A DNA stretch of 64,000 nucleotides from Collinsella aerofaciens (GTDB lineage: Bacteria; Actinomycetota; Coriobacteriia; Coriobacteriales; Coriobacteriaceae), in NCBI RefSeq assembly GCF_963360655.1, contig NZ_OY725712.1, positions 1,054,001 to 1,118,000 on the forward strand, in the 5' to 3' direction. The notes under the pieces are model-generated. The model saw nothing but the letters and a program-made list of their open reading frames with translations. It was not told the DNA's origin and did not search any database. Position numbers and translations under genes: made by a program. Shown piece by piece: positions 27,212 through 35,658 of the stretch (positions are counted from its first letter, which is position 1; each line of letters opens with the position of its first letter).

Positions 27212-28585
27212 CTACTCGTCGCCGTCGTGCGGGTCCGCAGAGCCCGCACCCGACACCGTCGGCTTATCTGCCGAGGGCTCGGAATCCTTCTTATCGGTTT
27301 CGGCCGGAGCGATCACGCGAATGAGCGAGATGCGCTGGCCACGCATCGACTGCACCTTAAACTTGTACCCCGCGACCTCAAACACCTCTCCGATGTCGGG
27401 TACCGAGTCGCAAAGCTCCAAAATCCAGCCGGCGATGGTCTCATAATCATCGCTTTCCTCGAGCGGCCAACCAAGCTCAATCGCGTCATCGCACGAAAAA
27501 CGCCCATCGACGAGCCACTCGCGGCGCGAAAGGCGCGTGAGGTACTTATTGTCGGGGTCGAACTCGTCCTCGATCTCGCCCACGATCTCCTCGACGATGT
27601 CCTCGATGGTGATGATGCCGGCCGTGCCACCGTACTCGTCCACGACCACTACGATCTGGTCGTGCGAGGTCTGCATCTCGGACAGCAACGGCAGGATGTC
27701 CTTGGTGTCGGGCACAAAGGTGGCGTCGCGCAAAAAGTCGGCGATGGGCTGGTCGCCCTTGCCGTCGAGCGAAGGCTGGATCAGGTCCTTGATGTGCGCG
27801 ATGCCGGCGACGTTGTCGGGATCCTCGTGATAGACGGGGATGCGGCTAAAGCCGGTCTGGCGCATGGTGGACAGCACGTCGGCGACCGTCTCGTCGTCCT
27901 CGCACATGGTAGTGTCCACGCGCGGCACCATGACCTCGCGGGCAACGGTGTCGCCCAGGTCGAAGATCTCGTGGATCATGCGCTTTTCCTCGTCGAGCAG
28001 GTCGTCCTGCTCCGAGACCATGTACTTAATCTCTTCCTCCGAGACATTCTGGCGGTCGTCGGCGCTCTTGATGCGCAGGATGCGGGCCAGACCATCGGAG
28101 CAAGCGCCGGTCAGCCACACGAGCGGACGGGCGATCTTTTGGAAAAACGACAACGGTCCCACGACCTGCTTGGACACGCCCTCGGCGTTGGCCAGACCGA
28201 TGCGCTTGGGCACAAGCTCGCCAATCACGATGGACACGAAGGCGACCGCAACGGTGATGATGACCGGCGCCAGGCCGCGCGCGATGGCAGAGAGCGGCGC
28301 GATGCCAAAGCTCGTGAGCCACGTGGCAAGCGGGTCGGACAGGCTCGTCGAGGCGACGGCAGACGAGGCAAAGCCCACGAGCGTGATGGCGACCTGGATG
28401 GTGGCGAGCAGCTGGTCGGAATCGGCGGCCAGCTTAATGGCGCGCTCGGCGCGCTTGTCGCCCTCCTCGGCCTCGTGCTCCAGCACGGCGCGCTTAGCCG
28501 TGGTGAGCGCCATCTCGGACATGGAGAAGTAGCCGTTGATGAGGGTCAAAACGAGGGTGGTGATAAGGGAGATGGTTATGTCCAT
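27212..28585 (-). CDS. CorC/HlyC-family hemolysin-related membrane protein (CNNM + CBS)
   Basis: A 457-residue protein. The CNNM (DUF21) domain with three or four TM segments (about 1-190) precedes two CBS domains (about 205-330; EVMVPRVDTTMCEDDETVADVL and VVVVDEYGGTAGIITIEDIVEEIVGEI) and a CorC_HlyC C-terminal domain (345-430). Members bind Mg-ATP through the CBS pair and are tied to Mg2+ or Co2+ efflux. The C-terminus is Asp/Ser-rich. It is immediately upstream of the cyanophycin-like gene and may share a transcript. Confidence 0.92.
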   Translation of the reverse strand: MDITISLITTLVLTLINGYFSMSEMALTTAKRAVLEHEAEEGDKRAERAIKLAADSDQLLATIQVAITLVGFASSAVASTSLSDPLATWLTSFGIAPLSAIARGLAPVIITVAVAFVSIVIGELVPKRIGLANAEGVSKQVVGPLSFFQKIARPLVWLTGACSDGLARILRIKSADDRQNVSEEEIKYMVSEQDDLLDEEKRMIHEIFDLGDTVAREVMVPRVDTTMCEDDETVADVLSTMRQTGFSRIPVYHEDPDNVAGIAHIKDLIQPSLDGKGDQPIADFLRDATFVPDTKDILPLLSEMQTSHDQIVVVVDEYGGTAGIITIEDIVEEIVGEIEDEFDPDNKYLTRLSRREWLVDGRFSCDDAIELGWPLEESDDYETIAGWILELCDSVPDIGEVFEVAGYKFKVQSMRGQRISLIRVIAPAETDKKDSEPSADKPTVSGAGSADPHDGDE

Positions 28586-28695
28586 CGGGAGTTTCTCGAA
28601 CCTCCAAGATTCGGGACGTTAGGGTAAAACGTTGATGACAGATACGGCAATTGCACCGGCGCCCAAACGAGGACGCGGGCGCGCGGACATGGTCG

Positions 28696-29379
28696 CTAGA
28701 TTACGAAGAGGATCACCGCCATGAACTGGAAGATGCTGCCGGCGAGCACACACAGGTGAAACACGCTGTGCAGATAGCGCACGTTTTTGGCGATATAGAA
28801 CGGCACGCCCGCGGTGTAGCACACGCCGCCGACGGCGAGCAGGGCAAGTGCCACGGGGTTGAGCAGCGCCACGAGCTCGGGCAGCTTAAAAACGACGAGC
28901 CAGCCCATCAGCAGGTAGACCAGGCCGCTTACCCAGTGCGGTTGACGCTCACGCATAAAACACTCGAGGGCGATGCCGATGATGGCGATGGCCCACACGG
29001 CAAAGAACAGCACAGCGCCGCCGTCGTTTGCGAGCGTGATGAGGCAAAACGGCGTATAGCTGCCGGCTATGAGCAGGTAGATGCAGCTGTGGTCGATAAT
29101 GCGGAACACGCGTTTAGCGCCCGCGGGCTGAATCGCATGGTAGAGCGTAGAGGCTAGGTATTCGAGGATAATGCTGGCGCCATAGACAATTGCCGCGGCC
29201 ATGTGGGCCGGGCCCCCGCCGCGCAGGGCGGCGAATACGATCAGGAGCACCAGGCCCGCGATGCCCAGCAGGCAGCCGACACCGTGGGTGACGGAGTTCA
29301 TGATCTCCTCGCCCACCGTGTAATGTGGAACGGCCGCGGTCTTGGGTCGCGGCTTAGAACTGTCGCTCGAATCGGACAT
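28696..29379 (-). CDS. Hemolysin III family membrane protein
   Basis: A 227-residue PAQR/HlyIII protein with seven membrane segments. The conserved early motif NSVTHGVGC (about residue 29), STLYHAI and a late HSVFHLCVLAGS with His residues form the predicted zinc site. A TTG at 29397 is an alternative start directly downstream of a GGAGG; ATG 29379 is chosen because it is the first ATG and gives the normal family length. It is divergent from the alpha/beta-hydrolase gene. Confidence 0.9.
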   Translation of the reverse strand: MSDSSDSSKPRPKTAAVPHYTVGEEIMNSVTHGVGCLLGIAGLVLLIVFAALRGGGPAHMAAAIVYGASIILEYLASTLYHAIQPAGAKRVFRIIDHSCIYLLIAGSYTPFCLITLANDGGAVLFFAVWAIAIIGIALECFMRERQPHWVSGLVYLLMGWLVVFKLPELVALLNPVALALLAVGGVCYTAGVPFYIAKNVRYLHSVFHLCVLAGSIFQFMAVILFVI

Positions 29380-29486
29380 GCCGGTTACATCCTCCAACGT
29401 AAAGAGTTCCCAACACTATATCAAAGCGTCTAGGTACGTGCGAAATTTGCACCATACGTGACCCTTTGTTTACCCATTCTTTGCCT

Positions 29487-29545
29487 GTTGACGCATCAAC
29501 GGCGAACGTCCATAATGCGCTTGCATTAAATGTTGATGTATTAAC
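29487..29545 (+). promoter_or_regulatory. Promoter with two matching palindromes before the alpha/beta-hydrolase gene
   Basis: TTGACG (29488-29493), a 17-bp spacer, then CATAAT (29511-29516). GTTGACGCATCAAC (29487-29500, perfect 5-4-5 dyad) covers the -35; GTTGATGTATTAAC (29532-29545, one mismatch) lies 45 bp away centre-to-centre, near the transcription start. Confidence 0.75.
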
Positions 29546-29565
29546 ATCTTATAGGAGAATACCGC

Positions 29566-30531
29566 ATGGCTCAAAACGCACGTTCCCATCGAAAGCTCAA
29601 GATAGCCGGCATCGTTGCACTGGTGGTTGTCGTTGCGCTGCTCGGATTTGCCGGCAACTTTCTGTTTGACTTCGCGCTGAATCCCCAAGCGCCCTACACC
29701 ATGAAGATGATGCAGGATAGCAAGAACGACAAAGAAGGCGAGCAGCCGGATGCCGAGGAAACCGAGGCGCGGGCGTGGTTTAAAGAGAATCGCGAGAGCA
29801 GCAGCCTCACCGCAGATGACGGAACCGAACTTGCCGCTTGGTATTTTGCCGCCTCGGAGAACACCCACGATTACGCCGTCTGCCTGCATGGATATACCAA
29901 CGAGCCCATCGGCATGGCCCGATACGCCAAGCGCTTCCACGACCGCGGCATGAACGTGCTTGCGCCTGCCGCCCGCGCCCACGAGCGCTCCGGCGGCGAC
30001 TATATCGGCATGGGCTGGCCCGAGCGCCTCGATATCGTCGCATGGATCGAGCAAATCGTTCAGGCTGACCCCAAGGCGCGCATCCTGGTCTTTGGCGAAT
30101 CCATGGGCGCGGCGACCGCCATGAACGTCGCGGGGGAATCTCTGCCCGCAAACGTGAAATGTATTATCGAGGACTGTGGTTATACGAGTGTTTGGGACGA
30201 GTTTTCTCTGCAGCTCAAGGACGTGTTCGGCCTGCCCAGCTTTCCCTTGCTCGATGTAGCAAACTTGGTGTGCAACGTGCACGCGGGCTACGACTTTCAT
30301 AAGGCGAGCAGTGTGGAGCAACTCAAACACGCGACGGTTCCCATGCTGTTTATCCACGGCGACCAGGACACCTTTGTGCCGTACAGTATGCTCGACCAAA
30401 ACTACGACGCGTGCGCCAGCAAGGTCAAGCAAAAGCTCACCATCCATGGCGCCACCCACGCCAAGAGTGCGCAAGTTGACCCCGAGCTCTACTGGAACAC
30501 GGTCAACAACTTCCTCGACGAGTATTTTTAG
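29566..30531 (+). CDS. Membrane-anchored alpha/beta hydrolase
   Basis: A 321-residue protein with a positively charged N-terminus and one TM segment (12-36), then a serine-hydrolase domain of the prolyl-oligopeptidase/CocE-like 'YpfH/Frsa' type. The nucleophile is in FGESMGAA (Ser about residue 185), the acid is in HGDQDTF (Asp about 268) and the catalytic His is in GATHAKS (about 303). The oxyanion region HGYTNEP is present. Likely an extracytoplasmic or cytoplasmic-facing esterase/peptidase. AGGAG lies before ATG 29566. Promoter with two operator-like dyads upstream. Confidence 0.9.
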   Translation: MAQNARSHRKLKIAGIVALVVVVALLGFAGNFLFDFALNPQAPYTMKMMQDSKNDKEGEQPDAEETEARAWFKENRESSSLTADDGTELAAWYFAASENTHDYAVCLHGYTNEPIGMARYAKRFHDRGMNVLAPAARAHERSGGDYIGMGWPERLDIVAWIEQIVQADPKARILVFGESMGAATAMNVAGESLPANVKCIIEDCGYTSVWDEFSLQLKDVFGLPSFPLLDVANLVCNVHAGYDFHKASSVEQLKHATVPMLFIHGDQDTFVPYSMLDQNYDACASKVKQKLTIHGATHAKSAQVDPELYWNTVNNFLDEYF

Positions 30532-30568
30532 GCAAATAGTACGGTTTACTGGCCTATCTGACCCCCTG

Positions 30569-30701
30569 CTTTCGGAAGTGCGGGGAAAATCGCGGGAAGC
30601 ACGACCAGACCGCAGTTTTACCAACAATTTATCAGGGGTTTTGTTGCCAAAAATCGGTTTGTGGTCGGTGGTATTCGATTTTTCACCGCACTTCCGAAAA
30701 G
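30569..30701. repeat. Element C: compound palindrome between convergent genes
   Basis: Outer arms 30569-30583 (CTTTCGGAAGTGCGG) and 30686-30701 pair with one extra base, and inner CGACCAG / TGTGGTCGG arms form a second stem. Same architecture as elements A and B at 41 and 58 kb, with different arm sequence. Confidence 0.75.
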
Positions 30702-30735
30702 CCGCCCGCGAGAGCTGTGCTCGCGGGCGGCTTTT
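30697..30735. terminator. Bidirectional terminator between convergent genes
   Basis: AAAAGCCGCCCGCGAG (30697-30712) is the exact reverse complement of CTCGCGGGCGGCTTTT (30720-30735). It has A/T runs on both sides, so it can stop transcription from both convergent genes. Confidence 0.85.
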
Positions 30736-30782
30736 GCTAACGTTGCGCTGCAAAAGTGCTTGTTTTGTCCAATAGCTAGGCG

Positions 30783-31988
30783 CTATTTAACCTCGAAGAG
30801 CTCGTACTTGCTCGTGCCCAGGCCGATCTTCTCGGCATGCGCGATGCACGCGCGCCAATCGGTGTCGGGATGCGTGATGCAGAAGGGATCCTTGGCCTGC
30901 TCGCCCTCCAGACGCTCATGATTATGCTCCATCTTGGCCGCGCTGTCGGTAAGCTCGGTGTTGGGCAGCGGCTCGGACGCCATGACGGCATCGGCGCAGG
31001 CCTGGTCGATGGCGACCGGGTCGAAGCTCGCGAACATGCCGATGTCGTTGACGATAGGCGTATCGTTTTCGGGATGGCAGTCGCAGTTGGGGCTGATATC
31101 CATAGCAAGCGAGATGTGGAAGCTCGGGCGGCCGTCAACGACGGCCTTGGTGTACTCGGCGATCTTGTGGTTGAGCACATCGGCCGCGGCGTCATAGTCG
31201 GGCTTGATGCAGTCCTGGTTGCACGCCGCAATGCAGCGCCCACACCCCACACAGCGATCGTGGTCGATGGCGGCCACGTGTACCGTGCGAGTGCTACCGT
31301 TGGCAAGCTCGCGCTCGCGCGTGCCGTCAAACGAGATGGCGTTGTGCGCGCAGATCCTCTCGCAGGCACGGCAGCCAACGCAGTTGGCGGTATCGACGCT
31401 CGGCTTGCCAGCAGCGTGCTGTTCCATCTTGCCGGCGCGGCTGCCGCCTCCCATGCCCAGGTTCTTCATGGCGCCGCCAAAACCGGCCTGCTCATGACCC
31501 TTAAAATGGGTGAGGCTGATCACGATATCGGCATCCATGAGCGCCTGACCGATCTTGGCCTCATGCACGTACTCGCCGCCCTCGACCGGGACGAGCGCCT
31601 CGTCGGTGCCCTTGAGGCCATCGGCGATGATGATCTGGCAACCCGTGGCATACGGGGTAAAGCCGTTCTGGTAGGCGGTGTCGATGTGCTCGAGCGCGTT
31701 TTTGCGGCTACCGACGTAGAGCGTGTTGCAGTCGGTGAGGAAGGGCTTGCCGCCCAGTTCCTTCACGACATCCGCGACGGCGCGGGCGTAGTTGGGGCGC
31801 AAAAAGCTCAGATTGCCCAGCTCGCCAAAGTGAATCTTGATAGCAACGAACTTGTTCTCAAAGTCAATCTGTTCAATACCGGCGTGACGGATGAGGCGCT
31901 TGAGCTTGTCGAGCTGGCTCTCGCGAGCATGCGTGCGCAAGTTGGTGAAGTACACCTTGGCGGGTGCTGCGGGTGCAGTTGCGGTCAT
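30783..31988 (-). CDS. DUF362 protein with two [4Fe-4S] clusters
   Basis: A 401-residue protein. A DUF362 domain (about 25-190) is joined to a two-cluster bacterial ferredoxin segment: CVGCRACERICAHN (about 200-213) and CVGCGRCIAACNQD (about 240-253). A C-terminal DUF362 part follows with EIKIHFGELGN-like and HFKGHEQAGFGGAMKNLGMG metal/cofactor-type motifs. It is an anaerobic iron-sulfur protein whose electron partner is unknown. It is convergent with the hydrolase gene. Confidence 0.9.
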   Translation of the reverse strand: MTATAPAAPAKVYFTNLRTHARESQLDKLKRLIRHAGIEQIDFENKFVAIKIHFGELGNLSFLRPNYARAVADVVKELGGKPFLTDCNTLYVGSRKNALEHIDTAYQNGFTPYATGCQIIIADGLKGTDEALVPVEGGEYVHEAKIGQALMDADIVISLTHFKGHEQAGFGGAMKNLGMGGGSRAGKMEQHAAGKPSVDTANCVGCRACERICAHNAISFDGTRERELANGSTRTVHVAAIDHDRCVGCGRCIAACNQDCIKPDYDAAADVLNHKIAEYTKAVVDGRPSFHISLAMDISPNCDCHPENDTPIVNDIGMFASFDPVAIDQACADAVMASEPLPNTELTDSAAKMEHNHERLEGEQAKDPFCITHPDTDWRACIAHAEKIGLGTSKYELFEVK

Positions 31989-32071
31989 AAATCTATCCCC
32001 TCGGTCTATATGGCGTTACAGACATAGAGGATGGTACCAGTTAAAGCAGAGTTAAAGTCAAGTACGGCACC

Positions 32072-32100
32072 TAGTCATTGGGGACGTTCTTAAATGACTA
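32072..32100. repeat. R palindrome (intact copy) overlapping a stop codon
   Basis: TAGTCATT (32072-32079) and AATGACTA (32093-32100) are perfect 8-bp arms around GGGGACGTTCTTA. The TAG of the ABC permease gene (32098-32100, minus) is part of the right arm. Confidence 0.85.
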
Positions 32101-34764
32101 CTCTTGGACTTTGAGGGCTTCGGCCAGACTGACGCGCTTGATGGAGCGCGTGTGCAGCAGCGCCACGACCAGGTAGGTCGCAAAGCCGATTCCTGCGCAC
32201 GCCGCCATGGACCAAGCGGGCACGTAGATCTCGATATTGCCGTTATAGGCGAGCAGCATCGAGCGGAAGATGGCCGTTAGCGAGCCAATAATGACCGGCA
32301 GGCTCAGCACGAGTGACGCTGCCACGCACAACGTGATCGAGCGGATGTACAGATGCGAAATCTCGCTATCGCGATAGCCAAAGACTTTCATGTAGCTGAT
32401 CGAACGGGCGCTGTGGTCGATCACAGCCTTGGTCAGCAGGTACATAAACAGCAAGAAGATGAACACCGCAAGCCCAACCATCATGCCGATCATTTTGCTC
32501 ATCATGCCGATGAACTGGTCGCCCACGGCGCGCATGTCGTCGGGCGTGGTATCGCCGGCAAAGTAGCGCGCGTCGAGGTCGAGCTTCTCGTTGCTCACGT
32601 AGCCGTTAAAGTAGGCCGCATCGTTGTCAAACAGCTCGTTAAAGTCTTCGATGCTCATATAGACATTCATATCCGACTTAGAGCCCCAAACGCAGTCCTT
32701 GCCCACGTACTCAAAGGAATAATTCTCGCCCTCGTACTTGTCGCGAAGCTTAACCTTCTGACCCTCGCTCCAGCCAAACTTGTCGAGCAAGCCACCGCCA
32801 AAGACGACGCGTCCGACGCTGACGTCCAGTCCTTTCCAGTAGCGCGAATCGGGCGAGATGCCGTAGATGGAAATCGTCTCCTCGCCATTTCCGTCGCCGC
32901 GGTCGTATTGCAGCTGGTAGACGGCGTATTTCTCGGCCTGTGCGATTGCGCCCGCGCCGTTATCGGTCGTATTGACCGGGTGGATATCGTCGTTGTCAGT
33001 GTCGATCTTAGAGGCCTTGTCGATCAGGTCGATAGCCTCATCGTGGTCGCAGCCGAGAGCATCGGCAAGGTCATCGAGGCGCGCATAAAGCGCATCCTTC
33101 TTGTCCTGGACCTTGGCGAGCGCGTCCTGCGCCGCAGCCAGGCTCTCGGCAGACGGGGATGCGGTCGCGGCATCGGCTGCCGCCTGCGCCGCATCGGCCG
33201 CGTCGTCGAGCTCGTCATCGGCATCTTGGGCGGCAGAAAGCAGCGCGCCGTCAACCGACTGCAAGCACTCGAGTGCCGACCACTGCTCGCGCTCCTCGGC
33301 AGTGCCCTCGAGCTCCAGCGGAGCCTTGAGCGTGTACTGGTGCTCGGCGACCAGGCTCGTCTCGAGGTTGTCCGCGTAGTGCGTCATCGTGGGCAGAATC
33401 GCCAGGCCAAAGAGCAGCAGCAGCGAGGCAAACGCAATGCCCACGAAGAGCGTGGCGAAGTTGCCCAGGTTGCGCAGGAAGATACGCAGGCGGAAGCGCG
33501 AGACAAAGCCCATGCGCTCCGGCAGCTGCAGGCCGCGCTTGGTGCCAGACTTGCCGCTCGCCTCGTGGCGAAGAAACTGCAACGGCGTCTTGCCCATCTT
33601 GCGAAGCAGACCCACCAGCGTGATGAGGATGAGCGCAGCGGCGGGAACCACGGCGCACTTCACAAAGATCTCCCAGCTCCAGTACACCTGGAAGGGCGGC
33701 AGGCTGTACGAGCCGTAATCGAGGCTGCGCATGGGCTCGGTAAAGAACACGACGCCGAGCGCAGTGCCCAAAAGCACCGCGACCACGCCCACGATGGCGG
33801 GAAGCGCAAGGTAGTGCAGCACGATCTCGCGTCGACGATAGCCGCTGGCGAGCAGCGTGCCGATGATGGCGCTCTCCTCCTCGATGGTGGCGTCGGTAAG
33901 GACCACAAAGACGAACGCCATGATCACGATGATGATGTCGAGCAGCGTCATCCACATCATGGAGTCGCCGTCTACGTCGTCGCGCGCATAGCCAATGCCC
34001 TGGTTGGAATCGGCGTCGATGAGGTCATCCACGCGCGCATCGGCGTCGGTCAGCGCCTCGACCATATCCTGCTCCGCATCGATGCGATCCGCGGTGGGGA
34101 GGTCGCGATCGGCAAAGGTAAAGGAGTAGGTGTAGGCGGGCGCGCCGCCGGCATCCTCGAGCGCGGCAAAGCCGGCATCGGTGACCTCGGCCACGCCGTA
34201 CGTGATGGTGTTCACCGTAAAGTCCGAATTGTTGAGGAACAGCGCCTGGCTATCGGGCTGGGTCATGATGCCGCAGATGGTGTAGGTGCGGCCCTCGAGC
34301 TCGACCTTATCGCCCACGGCGAGGCCGTTGTTGGTGGCAAAGACACGGTCGATTGCCACCTCATCGTCCGTTTTGGGCTCCTTGCCCTCACAGTAGGACG
34401 CGATATCGACCTTGGTGCGGTGCGCATAGGTGCGCAGCGTGCGCTTGGTGCCGTCGTCGCCGGACACCTTTTTGATGATGGCGTCGATGGAGAAATTCTT
34501 GTAGAGCGTGACGCCGCCGACGTCGCCGGCTGCATCCTCGGCGGCCTTGAGTTGATCGTCGGTAGCCTCGAAGGAGGTGGTCACGCGGCCGTCCTCAATC
34601 GCGTACGCATCGCGCATGTCATCGATAAGGCAGCCGATGGAATGCGCTGCGAGCAAAAATCCCGAGGTGAGAGCGGTGCTTCCGCACATAAGCAAAAAGA
34701 TGCCCAGGTATTTGCCGATATTGCGGCGCAGCTCGCGCGGGAGACGTTTTGCGAGAGGTGTCAT
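32098..34764 (-). CDS. ABC transporter permease, FtsX/MacB type
   Basis: An 888-residue permease with an N-terminal TM, a large extracytoplasmic domain (about 60-290), three TM segments (about 300-420), a second extracytoplasmic part with a long coiled coil (about 495-570; AQDADDELDDAADAAQAAADA) and a C-terminal FtsX-like domain with four TM segments. It pairs with the ATP-binding protein encoded 8 bp upstream; the ATG at 34764 follows GTAGGCGG. Likely an efflux or lipoprotein-export-type ABC system. The substrate is not readable. Confidence 0.88.
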   Translation of the reverse strand: MTPLAKRLPRELRRNIGKYLGIFLLMCGSTALTSGFLLAAHSIGCLIDDMRDAYAIEDGRVTTSFEATDDQLKAAEDAAGDVGGVTLYKNFSIDAIIKKVSGDDGTKRTLRTYAHRTKVDIASYCEGKEPKTDDEVAIDRVFATNNGLAVGDKVELEGRTYTICGIMTQPDSQALFLNNSDFTVNTITYGVAEVTDAGFAALEDAGGAPAYTYSFTFADRDLPTADRIDAEQDMVEALTDADARVDDLIDADSNQGIGYARDDVDGDSMMWMTLLDIIIVIMAFVFVVLTDATIEEESAIIGTLLASGYRRREIVLHYLALPAIVGVVAVLLGTALGVVFFTEPMRSLDYGSYSLPPFQVYWSWEIFVKCAVVPAAALILITLVGLLRKMGKTPLQFLRHEASGKSGTKRGLQLPERMGFVSRFRLRIFLRNLGNFATLFVGIAFASLLLLFGLAILPTMTHYADNLETSLVAEHQYTLKAPLELEGTAEEREQWSALECLQSVDGALLSAAQDADDELDDAADAAQAAADAATASPSAESLAAAQDALAKVQDKKDALYARLDDLADALGCDHDEAIDLIDKASKIDTDNDDIHPVNTTDNGAGAIAQAEKYAVYQLQYDRGDGNGEETISIYGISPDSRYWKGLDVSVGRVVFGGGLLDKFGWSEGQKVKLRDKYEGENYSFEYVGKDCVWGSKSDMNVYMSIEDFNELFDNDAAYFNGYVSNEKLDLDARYFAGDTTPDDMRAVGDQFIGMMSKMIGMMVGLAVFIFLLFMYLLTKAVIDHSARSISYMKVFGYRDSEISHLYIRSITLCVAASLVLSLPVIIGSLTAIFRSMLLAYNGNIEIYVPAWSMAACAGIGFATYLVVALLHTRSIKRVSLAEALKVQE

Positions 34765-34772
34765 GGCGCCGC

Positions 34773-35486
34773 CTACCAATCGAGCTCGGCGGCCGCAACG
34801 GGCGACTCGTTGAGCTCATCCTCGACGATGTGCCCGTCGCGCAGGCGCAGCACGCGATTGGCCATGTGCGCGATGGCGGCATTGTGGGTGACAATGATGA
34901 TGGTGCAGCCGTAGGTGCGGTTGACATCCTCCATGAGCTGCAGGATTTCCTTGGACGTCTTGTAGTCAAGCGCGCCGGTGGGCTCGTCGCACAGCAGCAG
35001 GCCCGGGTTTTTGACGAGCGCACGGCCGATGGCACAGCGCTGCTGCTGGCCGCCCGAGACCTGGCGCGGGAACTTGTTGCGGTGCTCGTAGAGGCCCAGC
35101 GAACGCAGCAGGTCGTCGACATTGAGCGGGTTTTTGGACAGGTGCGCCGTGACCTCGATGTTCTCCTTGATGGTGAGATCGGGCACCAGGTTGTAGAACT
35201 GGAAGACAAAACCCAGCTCACGGCGGCGATACTCGCCCAGGTCGGTAGGCTTGAGCACCGTGAGGTCGCAGCCGTCCACCATGATGGAGCCGCCGTCGGC
35301 ATCCTCCAGGCCGCCGATCAGGTTAAGAAACGTCGACTTGCCCGAACCCGAAGGCCCCAGCATGACGCAGATCTCTCCGCGGTTGATGGACGTGTCGATG
35401 CCGTCGAGCACCGTCAGGCGCGCATCACCGTCGCCGTAATGCTTTTTGAGATCCTTAACCTGGACATAGGCTTCCTGCGTTGCCAT
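34773..35486 (-). CDS. ABC transporter ATP-binding protein (LolD/MacB type)
   Basis: A 237-residue ATPase. Walker [10 protein letters not shown] (about 41-49), Q-loop FQFYNLVPD, signature [10 protein letters not shown] (about 147) and Walker [13 protein letters not shown] (about 162-173) are all intact. It powers the permease that follows 8 bp downstream. This family moves lipoproteins, peptides or antimicrobials. Confidence 0.95.
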   Translation of the reverse strand: MATQEAYVQVKDLKKHYGDGDARLTVLDGIDTSINRGEICVMLGPSGSGKSTFLNLIGGLEDADGGSIMVDGCDLTVLKPTDLGEYRRRELGFVFQFYNLVPDLTIKENIEVTAHLSKNPLNVDDLLRSLGLYEHRNKFPRQVSGGQQQRCAIGRALVKNPGLLLCDEPTGALDYKTSKEILQLMEDVNRTYGCTIIIVTHNAAIAHMANRVLRLRDGHIVEDELNESPVAAAELDW

Positions 35487-35580
35487 GGTATCCCCCGTTG
35501 TTAGCCTCGTACTACTTTATGAGCGTAATAGTAAACCATGGCGAACTATTTTGGAGCGAGGCCTGGATTTTATTTCAGAC

Positions 35581-35643
35581 TAGTCGTTTAAGTCTGTCCC
35601 CAATGACCACTCTTGGTCGTTTAAGTCTGTCCCCAATGAGTAC
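35581..35643. repeat. Two tandem variant R palindromes
   Basis: TAGTCGTTTAAGTCTGTCCC followed by CAATGACCAC (35581-35610), then a second unit (about 35614-35643) with GTCGTTTAAGTCTGTCCCC and AATGAGTACC. Same plan as the intact copy at 32072 but with GTCTGTCCCC in the loop. They lie downstream of the frameshifted permease. Confidence 0.7.
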
Positions 35644-35658
35644 CCGATGACTAGGTGG

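Noticed and set aside
26054-28627. Plus-strand open frame opposite YtxH, cyanophycin-like and CorC genes
   Set aside because: Shadow frame of the three minus-strand genes, with Arg/His-rich nonsense composition.
32353-34914. Plus-strand open frame opposite the FtsX-type permease
   Set aside because: Shadow frame; the minus strand carries a full permease with TM segments and a coupled ATPase.
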